NCBI GenBank assembly: GCA_934511165.1
Contig: CAKSWA010000001.1
Span: forward strand, 1-64,000
Origin: an uncultured Oscillospiraceae bacterium
Lineage (GTDB): Bacteria; Bacillota; Clostridia; Oscillospirales; Oscillospiraceae
Length of the DNA: 64,000 nt
Direction of reading: 5' to 3'
Shown here: positions 58,028 to 64,000 of the stretch, one piece after another
Numbering within the stretch: the stretch's first letter is position 1
Layout: each line of letters begins with the position of its first letter
Program-made: the position numbers and the translations under genes
The notes under the pieces: model-generated
What the model saw: only the letters and a program-made list of their open reading frames with translations
Database searches by the model: none
Told to the model about the DNA's origin: nothing

Positions 58028-58939
58028 TCAGTATTCGACGTCCGTGCCCATGAGCTTGAACTGCACGAGCGAAATGAGCGCAATGACGATGGCAAGCAGG
58101 ATAGCCTGCGCGCAGGCGAGACCGAACTTTGAGTACTCAAAGGCGTTCTTGTAGATGAGAAGGCCGATCATCGTTGTGCTGTTGTCCGGGCCGCCGCCGG
58201 TCATCATAAAGGCGTTCTGGAACACCTGGAACGAGCCGATGATACCCGTCACGAGCAGAAAGAGCGTCGTCGGCTTCACAAGGGGGAACACGATGTAGCG
58301 CACCTTCTGGAAGAACGTTGCGCCGTCGAGCTCGGCGGCTTCAAAGTAGCTGTTGTCGATGCCGAGGAGCGCGGCTATGTAGATGATGATGTTGCTGCCC
58401 TGTCCGGAGAGGATCGCCATGAGCATCAGCGAGAGCATGGACGTTTTCGAGCTGGAGAGCCAGTTCTGCGACGGGATGCCGAAGAACATCAGCACCTGGT
58501 TGAAAAGGCCGTCCGGCGAGGAGTCGTACAGCCACAGCCACACGACCGAGAGCGCCACGCCCGAGGCGATGCCGGGCAGATAGTAAACGGACTTGAAAAG
58601 CGACTGCGTTTTCTTTTTGAACGGCAATATCATGATCGCGATGGAGAAGGCGATCAGCAGCGACAGAGGAACCACGACGGCCGTGTACACAATGGTGTTC
58701 TTCACCGCTTTATAAAAGAGCGCGCTTTTGAAGGTGTCGATATAGTTCTTCAGCCCGATGAATTCCGAGCCGAAGGGCTTGTACTTCAGAAAGCTCGTGC
58801 GCACGGCGCTGACCACGGGGTAGAGCGTGAACGTCACGAACACCACCATGGCGACAAATATGAAGAAATAGCCCCACCGATCCTCGCTGGTGAACCGGAA
58901 CCGGCGATCGGCGAGCGTTCTTCCTCTGGCTTTGCTCAT
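58028..58939 (-). CDS. Carbohydrate ABC transporter permease, MalF-type
   Basis: Permease of 303 residues with about six helices and the EAA motif (FEAAELDGATFFQKVRYIVFPLVK). CUT1 family, MalF branch, pairing with the following MalG-type permease. GGAGGGAAGACT precedes the ATG. It is separated from the binding-protein gene by a 127-base gap that contains a very stable hairpin at 59001-59029. The gene context (MurQ, NagZ, AnmK, MurK-like) suggests that the imported sugar is a GlcNAc/MurNAc compound, as for the homologous cluster of C. acetobutylicum. Confidence 0.93.
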   Translation of the reverse strand: MSKARGRTLADRRFRFTSEDRWGYFFIFVAMVVFVTFTLYPVVSAVRTSFLKYKPFGSEFIGLKNYIDTFKSALFYKAVKNTIVYTAVVVPLSLLIAFSIAIMILPFKKKTQSLFKSVYYLPGIASGVALSVVWLWLYDSSPDGLFNQVLMFFGIPSQNWLSSSKTSMLSLMLMAILSGQGSNIIIYIAALLGIDNSYFEAAELDGATFFQKVRYIVFPLVKPTTLFLLVTGIIGSFQVFQNAFMMTGGGPDNSTTMIGLLIYKNAFEYSKFGLACAQAILLAIVIALISLVQFKLMGTDVEY

Positions 58940-59000
58940 AGTCTTCCCTCCACGAATGAATGTGGATCAACTCAAAGCGTGGCTTCGAGTCGAAACTAAT

Positions 59001-59029
59001 TGCCCCGCCCGGCCATGCCGGGCGGGGCA
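59001..59029 (-). other. Very stable intercistronic hairpin after the binding-protein gene
   Basis: Perfect 13-bp GC stem TGCCCCGCCCGGC / GCCGGGCGGGGCA with a 3-base loop, no T-run. In the gap between the binding-protein and permease genes it may protect the upstream message from 3' decay and so raise binding protein over permease, as in mal operons. Confidence 0.6.
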
Positions 59030-59066
59030 GAGTGGTTATGCGTTATTTGCGGAGATAAACCAACGC

Positions 59067-60419
59067 TTAGAGAGCGCCGGAGACGCAGCCGTCGGCGCCG
59101 AACGCCTCGGTAGCGGCGGAGCAGACAGCGTCATAGACTTCCTGCGCGGTGGCTTCGCCGGCAAGGAGAGCCTGGAACTTCGGAACGATGACTTCGTCCA
59201 TGATGGTCTTGGCAGAAGCGCTCTGCTCGGCGGTCACACCGGCGGGAGGCGCAACGACAAGGCCGATGCAGCGGGCGGCGGAGGCAACGTTGCCCTCGTC
59301 AAGGCCTTCGGGGGAGACGTAAGCGTCGCGGCCGGTCTGGCAGACGGGCTCGAGAAGCAGGGTCTGGTCAACGGCAGCGATGCGCTCGCCGGAGGAGATG
59401 TAGTCGAGGAACAGGCACACGTTCTTGAGGTGCTCGTCGGTGGTCTTGTTGTTGCGGAGGGCGATCAGGCCGTCCACGGAGCCGAAGCAGGAGGCTTCCG
59501 CGCCTTCCATCGTCGGAACGGGCAGGAACGCGTAGTTCACGGGGATGGAGTTTTCCACGGCGGTGCCGTCGTTGGCCTCAAGAGCGGCGTTGTTCTTGTT
59601 GATGTTGTTCTCAAAGAGCGGCATGGCCTTGCCGAAGATCATGGCCTTGCCCTGCTGGCACATGACCATGCGCTGGCCGGCCTCGATGCCGTAGTTGGGC
59701 ATGTAGCCGGACTTGGTCATCTCTTCCACGGCCTCGAGCAGCTTGAGCATGTTCTCGGAGGTGTAGGCATACTTGAGATCGTCGGTGAATGCGTTGTTCA
59801 GACCCGCGGCGACGCCGAAGATGTTCAGGAAGTCGGACGCGGTGACGCCGGAGTTGGCGAACACGAAGCCGAAGCAGTCATCGGTGGTGCCGTTCTTGAT
59901 GACTTCGAGGAACTCCTCGTACGTCCAGCCTTCGGACTGGATCTTCGCAAGATCCGCGCCGGCGGCCTCGAGCATTTCCTTGTTGCCGCCGATGGACTGA
60001 ATGGTGATGTACAGGGGCAGGCCGTAAATGGTGTTCTCAATGGTCATGTAGTCGAGAGCGTTCTGGTCGTAGTCCGCAAGGCGGTCGGCGTCCATGTACT
60101 TCGCAATGTCAACGGCGATGCCCAGCTCAACGAAGCTGCCGATGGAGGAGTAGGAGACCTCGGCGATGTCCGGAGCTTCGCCGGCGTTCGCCATGGTGGA
60201 GAGCTTGCTGTTGTGATCTTCCCAGGAGGTCTTGATCACTTCGATCTGGATTTCGGGATGCAGTGCGGTGAACTCGGCGACATAGGTGTCGATGTCGTCC
60301 AGATAGGTGCCGGAAACCGGGGGAACCATCACGGTGACGGTGTCGGTGGGCTGCTGGCCGCAGGCGGCGAGAGCGAAGAGCATAACGAGGGCAAGGATCA
60401 GTGCAAGGATCTTTTTCAT
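59067..60419 (-). CDS. Sugar ABC transporter substrate-binding lipoprotein
   Basis: Extracellular lipoprotein of 450 residues, CUT1 type. Lipoprotein signal peptide MKKILALILALVMLFALAAC (lipobox LAAC, Cys20), then a two-lobe binding protein with VTVMVPPVSGTYLDDID at the start and a Trp- and Tyr-containing hinge (WEDHNSK, SEGWTYEEFLE). Codon use is strongly biased, suggesting high expression. AAAAAGGAGCG precedes the ATG. It lies 21 bases after the regulator gene gntR in the same operon. Substrate predicted from context: GlcNAc or MurNAc compounds; not provable from sequence. Confidence 0.93.
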   Translation of the reverse strand: MKKILALILALVMLFALAACGQQPTDTVTVMVPPVSGTYLDDIDTYVAEFTALHPEIQIEVIKTSWEDHNSKLSTMANAGEAPDIAEVSYSSIGSFVELGIAVDIAKYMDADRLADYDQNALDYMTIENTIYGLPLYITIQSIGGNKEMLEAAGADLAKIQSEGWTYEEFLEVIKNGTTDDCFGFVFANSGVTASDFLNIFGVAAGLNNAFTDDLKYAYTSENMLKLLEAVEEMTKSGYMPNYGIEAGQRMVMCQQGKAMIFGKAMPLFENNINKNNAALEANDGTAVENSIPVNYAFLPVPTMEGAEASCFGSVDGLIALRNNKTTDEHLKNVCLFLDYISSGERIAAVDQTLLLEPVCQTGRDAYVSPEGLDEGNVASAARCIGLVVAPPAGVTAEQSASAKTIMDEVIVPKFQALLAGEATAQEVYDAVCSAATEAFGADGCVSGAL

Positions 60420-60440
60420 GTTGACGCTCCTTTTTCTTCC

Positions 60441-61208
60441 TTAAATAATATTATCCGAGATCCCTTTGGGGGATGTGGATACGGTGTTGGCCCGGTTCAC
60501 ACCGTCGAATTCGATGTAGAACCGGTAGCTGTCGCCCCGATAGGCCGAATACGTCACCTCCACGGTGACGCCCTCGGGGTTTGTAACGTGGCGCTCGATG
60601 AGCAGCACGGGCGCGCCCTCCGGGATGTCGAGCAGCTTGGCCTGCGCCGCGTCTGCAAGAGCGGCTTCCATGTACTGCTCGCCGGTCTTGAGCGCAAGGC
60701 CGCGGCTCGTGAGCGCCGCATAAAGGGAGTGATTTTTCAAATCGGTATCGAGAATGCCGCGGCAGAGCGAGGCGTTGAGCGCGGTGTGTTCAATGGCCAT
60801 GGGCACGCCGTCGGCCAGACGCAGGCGGCGGATGAGGATGTAAGGCTCGCCCGGCGCGATGCGAAGGCCGCGCGCGATGGCCGCGTCCGCCTTCTTCTCC
60901 CCGGCAAAGAGGAGCTGCGAGCTCGCCTTCTTGCCGCGCTTGGCCATGTCCTCCGTGAAGCCGGAGACCTGCATGAGCGGCTGGATGAGCTTGCTGGCGG
61001 AAACGAACGTCCCCTTCCCCTGTCTGCGGTATACCGAACCGAGAGATTCCAGCTCCGCGACGGCATGGCGCACGGTCATGCGGCTCGTGCCGTACCGCTG
61101 GCAGAGCTCGCGCTCCGAGGGGAGCGCCTGATCCGGCTGGAGGCTGCCGTTTTCGATGGCGCGGAGGAGATCGTCGCGTATCGTTTTATAGAGCGCGCGT
61201 TCCTGCAT
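60441..61208 (-). CDS. GntR/UTRA-type regulator, NagR-like
   Basis: Transcriptional regulator of 255 residues: N-terminal GntR winged HTH (LYKTIRDDLLRAIENGSL, LPSERELCQRYGTSRMTVRHAV) and C-terminal UTRA effector domain (IRRLRLADGVPMAIEHTALN, VEVTYSAYRGDSYRFYIEF), as in HutC/NagR. ATG at 61208 follows GGAGGAG at 10 bases; the open frame extends upstream over the operator but without a ribosome site. It is first in the transporter operon and is probably autoregulated through the 18-bp palindrome at 61252-61269. NagR/YvoA bind GlcN-6-P or GlcNAc-6-P; the gene content supports such an effector here. Confidence 0.9.
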   Translation of the reverse strand: MQERALYKTIRDDLLRAIENGSLQPDQALPSERELCQRYGTSRMTVRHAVAELESLGSVYRRQGKGTFVSASKLIQPLMQVSGFTEDMAKRGKKASSQLLFAGEKKADAAIARGLRIAPGEPYILIRRLRLADGVPMAIEHTALNASLCRGILDTDLKNHSLYAALTSRGLALKTGEQYMEAALADAAQAKLLDIPEGAPVLLIERHVTNPEGVTVEVTYSAYRGDSYRFYIEFDGVNRANTVSTSPKGISDNII

Positions 61209-61251
61209 GATGTGCGCTCCTCCGTTCCGGCGAAAGTCCGCCATGATGGGC

Positions 61252-61269
61252 AACTGGTATATACCAGTT
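61252..61269. promoter_or_regulatory. NagR/DasR-like operator palindrome
   Basis: Perfect 18-bp palindrome AACTGGTATATACCAGTT. Its core closely matches the dre site ACTGGTCTAGACCAGT recognised by NagR/DasR-type GntR regulators. It lies 10-27 bases downstream of the -10 box and 43 bases before the gntR start codon, so a bound repressor would block the promoter. Confidence 0.8.
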
Positions 61270-61278
61270 AGTTCGTTC

Positions 61279-61307
61279 ATCATAGTATAGATTGTATACT
61301 CCGTCAA
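61279..61307 (-). promoter_or_regulatory. Promoter of the gntR-transporter operon
   Basis: On the minus strand: TTGACG (61307-61302), 17 bases, TATGAT (61284-61279). Predicted start near 61272 is next to the palindromic operator. Confidence 0.75.
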
Positions 61308-61481
61308 TAGAGAACCGTGTTGTGCCGGGGAAATTTGTCATTTTGCACTTTTTCTCCGGCAGATTCTTAGTAGAAACGCTAAACGAAAGTCGTCTGTTTG
61401 TGTAAACGGCTTCTCACTGCTTTTTGCGCATATATGCGGTATACTCTAAAGCAAAAGCGAACTGCGGAAGGAGGTCGGCAC

Positions 61482-61664
61482 ATGACAAAAAAGAACCAGC
61501 AGATCCGTTATACTCTGGCTACTCATGCCATTGAAAAGCTGACACCGAGCAAAAGCGCCCTCCGCCTCTGCGAAGAAGTATCCAGCGGCAGTATGACCGC
61601 CGATGCAGCAGTCGCAGCCGTTCTTCAGCCGCACGGACTGAAGAAAGCAAGAAGCCATGGATAA
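61482..61664 (+). CDS. VbhA-like small antitoxin candidate (60 aa)
   Basis: Peptide of 60 residues beginning MTKKNQQIRYTLATHAIEKL, with helical segments SALRLCEEVSSGSM and DAAVAAVLQPHGL. Small ORFs of this type precede Fic-domain toxin genes in Clostridia elements and resemble the antitoxin VbhA group; the inhibitory [S/T]xxxE[G/N] motif is not clear-cut here. A strong GGAAGGAGG site precedes the ATG, and its stop overlaps the start of a broken Fic gene by 8 bases. The antitoxin half appears intact while the toxin is inactive. Confidence 0.55.
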   Translation: MTKKNQQIRYTLATHAIEKLTPSKSALRLCEEVSSGSMTADAAVAAVLQPHGLKKARSHG

Positions 61665-61963
61665 AAGCTTTGGAAAATACGATGTATATTCCATTTTCGG
61701 ATCGATCTACTGCTATAAAGATACCAATGTCTTGAAAAACCGTTTCGGTCTGCGGGATGGTAAAAAAGCTTCGCGCGCTGGAGGCCGACATTTCCACGAT
61801 CCGGCAGAACGATTTGCTCATTCACCCAATCTGCGGGCATTTCACAGCCAACCACCTATGCCGTATTCATCGATATCTGCTGGGCGACATCTTTTATCAA
61901 GAAGATCCAAAATATAATGTAATTCCTATATGCAAAGTCTGGACTTCCACGATACAGGTATAG
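61657..61963 (+). pseudogene. Truncated, frameshifted Fic-type toxin gene
   Basis: Begins MDKSFGKYDVYSIFGS with the N-terminal signature of Fic/Doc-like proteins from Clostridia elements. After residue 35 the frame is lost at a run of six As (61762-61767; five would restore it), and the proper sequence continues one frame over as KLRALEADISTIRQNDLL and FTANHLCRIHRYLLGDIF. The gene then breaks off about 100 residues in, so the catalytic HPFxxGNGR motif is absent. Both lesions show that the toxin is dead. Confidence 0.72.
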
Positions 61964-62010
61964 AAGCAGCTCCGGCTGCAAAAGCGGAGTCTGAATAAGA
62001 AAACATGGAT

Positions 62011-62042
62011 TTTCCCCCGCAGACAACATCTGCGGGGAAAAA
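62011..62042. terminator. Bidirectional terminator after the Fic remnant
   Basis: Stem TTTTCCCC(C)GCAGA / TCTGCGGGGAAAA with a 5-base loop, T-rich on both strands. The hairpin core GCAGAC/GTCTGC type resembles that after spo0A. Confidence 0.7.
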
Positions 62043-62088
62043 CTGTTTACAGCCATTCGCCGAAGAATTTTTCGTTGGAACAAGGCGC

Positions 62089-62125
62089 TTTTTCTTGCAA
62101 TGCTTTGTGCATTGCAAGAAAAAGG
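62089..62125. repeat. 15-bp perfect hairpin near tRNA-Arg
   Basis: CTTTTTCTTGCAATG (62089-62103) and its exact complement at 62111-62125 with a 7-base loop. No gene ends here; it may be a terminator of a lost gene or part of the mobile remnant. The rest of 61964-62220 shows no gene I can support. Confidence 0.5.
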
Positions 62126-62220
62126 AACGCAATCCCGGCGGAAAAGGCTCGGCGAAGGGGCTATGGTTTCTTATGGGGACGCAACTAATGCAGCCGGAGC
62201 TTTTGGCGCACCACAAATAA

Positions 62221-62257
62221 AAAACAATCCGACCGCCGATGGCGATCGGATTGTTTT
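62221..62257 (-). terminator. Terminator of tRNA-Arg
   Basis: 12-bp stem AAAACAATCCGA / TCGGATTGTTTT immediately downstream of the tRNA on the minus strand, with T-rich ends. Confidence 0.8.
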
Positions 62258-62333
62258 GGCACGCCGTAAGGGATTCGAACCCCTGACCTTCTGGTCCGTA
62301 GCCAGACACTCTATCCAGCTGAGCTAACGGCGC
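62257..62333 (-). tRNA. tRNA-Arg (anticodon ACG)
   Basis: On the minus strand: acceptor GCGCCGT/ACGGCGT, D arm GCTCAGCTGGATAGAGT, anticodon stem TCTGG/CCAGA with loop CTACGGA (anticodon ACG), variable AAGGTC, T arm AGGGGTTCGAATCCCT, discriminator G and encoded CCA. The Fic/VbhA remnant on its 3' side suggests past integration at this tRNA; I see no second copy of its 3' end. Confidence 0.96.
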
Positions 62334-62444
62334 ATATCTGTGACGCTCATTTAAAATAGCACAGCCGGAAGGAAAAAGCAACCCCTTTTTTTGAAAAATC
62401 AAAAATAATTTTTCGTTTCGGCGGTCAAGCGCTGCTTTCGGCTC

Positions 62445-62624
62445 TCAGCGGCACAGCGCGTCGGAGACGTCGTCGATCACATCGCCCATACCCTTGAGCG
62501 CGCGGCTCACCATACGCTTGCCGTCGTTGCGCTTGGCCTTGGGCGCCATCATCATGCAGAGCGCGCCGCCCGCCACCATGCCGATACCGAGACCCGTCAT
62601 AAATTTTCTGCCGTTCATCATCAT
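62445..62624 (-). CDS. Small YtxH-like membrane protein (59 aa)
   Basis: 59-residue protein with one glycine-rich hydrophobic segment (TGLGIGMVAGGALCMMMAP) followed by a basic, helical tail (KAKRNDGKRMVSRALKG, then DVIDDVSDALC). This single-pass glycine-zipper layout is like that of YtxH-type general stress proteins of Firmicutes. ATG at 62624 follows GGGAGGTAAA; two further in-frame Met codons follow directly. Function unknown; small membrane proteins of this kind are usually stress-linked. Confidence 0.7.
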   Translation of the reverse strand: MMMNGRKFMTGLGIGMVAGGALCMMMAPKAKRNDGKRMVSRALKGMGDVIDDVSDALCR

Positions 62625-62668
62625 GGAACATTTACCTCCCATACGTTTTTGTATGGGTAGTATGCCCG

Positions 62669-63592
62669 TTATTCGCGCACGCTACACACAAAACAATGCC
62701 ATTCTTCTTCGCAAAAATGCTTTTCGACGGTATAGCCCGCTTTTTTTAGCGCGTGCTCGATCTCGTCCTGCCGTCCCTCGATGATGCCGGAGGTCACGAA
62801 CGTGCCGCCGGGCGCGAGAAATTCCCGCGAGAGCGGCGCGAGGGGCAAAATAACGTCCGCAACGATGTTCGCAAGCACAATGTCAAATCCCGTGCCGAGC
62901 GCAGCGCGCATGCCCTTGTCCGAGAGGATGTCTCCGGCGTACACGCGAAAGCGATCCGCGCCGATGCCGTTGAGCGCGGCATTGTCCATCGCAACGTCCG
63001 GCGCTTTGGGGTCGATGTCGCAGCCGACGGCCTCGCGGCAGCCGAGCACGAGCGCACCGATGGAGAGAATACCGCTGCCGCAGCCGAGATCGAGCACGCA
63101 CTTGTCCGGCGCGGCAAGCGTTTCGATGGCTTCCAGACACATGCGCGTTGTGGCGTGGCTGCCGGTGCCGAAAATGAGGCCCGGATCGAGCCGCAGCGGT
63201 ACGCGCCCGTCCGCAGGCTGCTCCTCCCACGCGGGGACAACGACGAGCTTTTCCCCGATGGGCAGGGGCTTATAGTACTGCTTCCAGTTGTTCTCCCAGT
63301 CCTCGTCGGCGATGACGCGCGTTTCAACGCTGTACCCCGCCGCGCGCACCGCAGCGAGCACGCTCTCGCCATCGGCATCGCACGAGAGCCAGAACTTCAC
63401 GCGCGACACGCCGGAAAGGCTCTCCTCGAGCGCTTCGTCCACATAGTCCCAGCAGGCGCGGTTATTTTCCAGAAAATCATGGAAATCCTGTTCGTTTTCA
63501 ATACTCATCCCGCCGACGCCGAGCTCGGCGAGCGCGTTGCAGAGCTCCTCCGGATCGTCCCCGCCGGGAACGGTGCATTCCAGCCATTGCAT
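62669..63592 (-). CDS. prmA: Ribosomal protein L11 methyltransferase
   Basis: S-adenosylmethionine-dependent enzyme that trimethylates ribosomal protein L11. 307 residues: an N-terminal L11-recognition domain (MQWLECTVPGGDDPEELCNA), a linker, and a Rossmann methyltransferase with FGTGSHATTRMCLE, SAM motif VLDLGCGSGILSIGA, CDIDPKA and the PrmA-specific LANIVADVILPL. GGAGACAACGTT precedes the ATG at 63592. In many Firmicutes prmA is followed by rsmE; here it is followed by the YtxH-like gene. Confidence 0.95.
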   Translation of the reverse strand: MQWLECTVPGGDDPEELCNALAELGVGGMSIENEQDFHDFLENNRACWDYVDEALEESLSGVSRVKFWLSCDADGESVLAAVRAAGYSVETRVIADEDWENNWKQYYKPLPIGEKLVVVPAWEEQPADGRVPLRLDPGLIFGTGSHATTRMCLEAIETLAAPDKCVLDLGCGSGILSIGALVLGCREAVGCDIDPKAPDVAMDNAALNGIGADRFRVYAGDILSDKGMRAALGTGFDIVLANIVADVILPLAPLSREFLAPGGTFVTSGIIEGRQDEIEHALKKAGYTVEKHFCEEEWHCFVCSVRE

Positions 63593-63781
63593 AACGTTGT
63601 CTCCTTTTATTGCTTGATTACATATCTGCCGAAAGTGTAACGTCGATTTTCTCTCATGTCAAGGAAATATTCCGCCCCGTTCCCTTGCAGTTTGGGCGGA
63701 CATTTGTTAGAATAAAGTGTTATAAAATGTCCTTTCTATTTTCTTCTCTTTTGTAATTAAAAAATGGAGATAAAAGACCGA

Positions 63782-64000
63782 ATGAAATACGCAAACTGGA
63801 ATGTGCCGGAGCGCGGCGCGGAGATACCGCGGCCGCTTCTTGCCGCCGGCTGCACGCCGCTGCTCGCGGCGATCTTGCACCTGCGCGGGCTTTCCGAGCC
63901 CGGCGCGGCGCGCTCGTTCCTCCGCGGCGGCGCGGAAACACTCACAAACCCTCTCGAACTCACCGGTATGGTGGACGCCGTGCAGCGGCTCTCCCGCGCC
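63782..64000 (+). CDS. recJ: Single-stranded-DNA exonuclease RecJ, N-terminal part
   Basis: First 73 codons of a gene running out of the window. The sequence KYANWNVPERG, then LLAAILHLRGLSEPGAARSFL and NPLELTGMVDAVQRL matches the start of RecJ, the 5'-3' exonuclease of recombination and mismatch repair (opening Trp, then LLAxILxxRG and the Leu-rich L-L-x-D-M-x-x-A-V motif). The catalytic DHH part lies outside. An in-frame ATG at 63764 is an alternative start; the ATG at 63782 has GGAG 12 bases upstream and is preferred. Divergent from prmA. Confidence 0.82.
   Translation, partial: MKYANWNVPERGAEIPRPLLAAGCTPLLAAILHLRGLSEPGAARSFLRGGAETLTNPLELTGMVDAVQRLSRA

Noticed and set aside
58890..61271. 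Plus-strand 793-codon frame opposite the binding protein and gntR
   Set aside because: Antisense to well-supported genes and crosses the operator and two gene boundaries.
61926..62402. Minus-strand frame containing APLAQLDRVSGYGPEGQG
   Set aside because: This peptide is the well-known translation of a tRNA gene read through (here tRNA-Arg); the frame has no ribosome site and spans two terminators.

Overview
The window is typical of a high-GC, spore-forming, anaerobic gut Clostridia genome, most likely Oscillospiraceae or Ruminococcaceae. Supporting evidence: a Spo0A gene with two 0A boxes upstream, a single-chain glycyl-tRNA synthetase, AddAB instead of RecBCD, an oxygen-sensitive class III ribonucleotide reductase, sigma-A promoters and strong AGGAGG-type ribosome sites. 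Core genes are GC-rich and densely packed. Several AT-richer stretches (about 12.4-15.0, 19.2-25.5, 29.4-30.6 and 61.4-62.2 kb) hold mobile or decayed DNA.

Layout. 0-12.3 kb: two coupled flavoproteins, glyS, a PrsW-type membrane protease and the addBA recombination nuclease; addBA and prsW diverge from a promoter region in which one palindromic -35 hexamer appears to serve both directions. 12.3-15.0 kb: tRNA-Gln followed by small mobile-element genes (a 212-residue protein, an HTH regulator, two overlapping small basic proteins) and a putative type I toxin/antisense-RNA pair. 15.0-19.1 kb: spo0A, a broken gene, an acetyltransferase, an O-antigen-ligase-like membrane protein and tatD. 19.2-26.3 kb: an inserted block made of an IS3-family element, a four-gene catabolic operon (cysteine desulfidase/serine dehydratase-like enzyme, two membrane proteins, amidohydrolase) with a divergent GntR regulator, then a diverged, internally deleted second copy of the acetyltransferase/ligase/tatD region. 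26.3-30.6 kb: orphan histidine kinase, gapdh, a YgjV-like protein and a decayed lipoprotein gene. 30.6-34.3 kb: a heterodimeric ABC exporter. 34.5-36.7 kb: two CobW-type GTPases, one with a 120-residue His/Cys-rich metal-binding stretch. 36.9-39.4 kb: a membrane-anchored PIG-L-type protein and a THEP1-like NTPase.

39.5-43.9 kb forms an anaerobic dNTP module: the radical-SAM activase, NrdD with a C-terminal glutaredoxin-like domain, and a thioredoxin reductase, which together suggest a redoxin-dependent reductase. 44-48.9 kb: an SLH-domain surface protein, CYTH protein, ICMT-like membrane protein, GreA-like factor and a sugar nucleotidyltransferase.

48.9-61.3 kb is a coherent locus for scavenging peptidoglycan amino sugars: MurK-like kinase, NagZ-type GH3 hexosaminidase, NamZ-type exo-muramidase, AnmK, an esterase, MurQ, a PIG-L deacetylase, an acetyltransferase, and a sugar ABC transporter (binding protein and two permeases, no ATPase here) led by a GntR/UTRA regulator. 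A perfect 18-bp palindrome resembling NagR/DasR sites lies just downstream of that regulator's promoter. The window ends with a VbhA/Fic toxin-antitoxin remnant next to tRNA-Arg, a small YtxH-like protein, prmA and the first 73 codons of recJ.

Five intergenic loci carry related GC-rich palindromic repeats. No CRISPR array, rRNA, riboswitch or replication origin was recognised.
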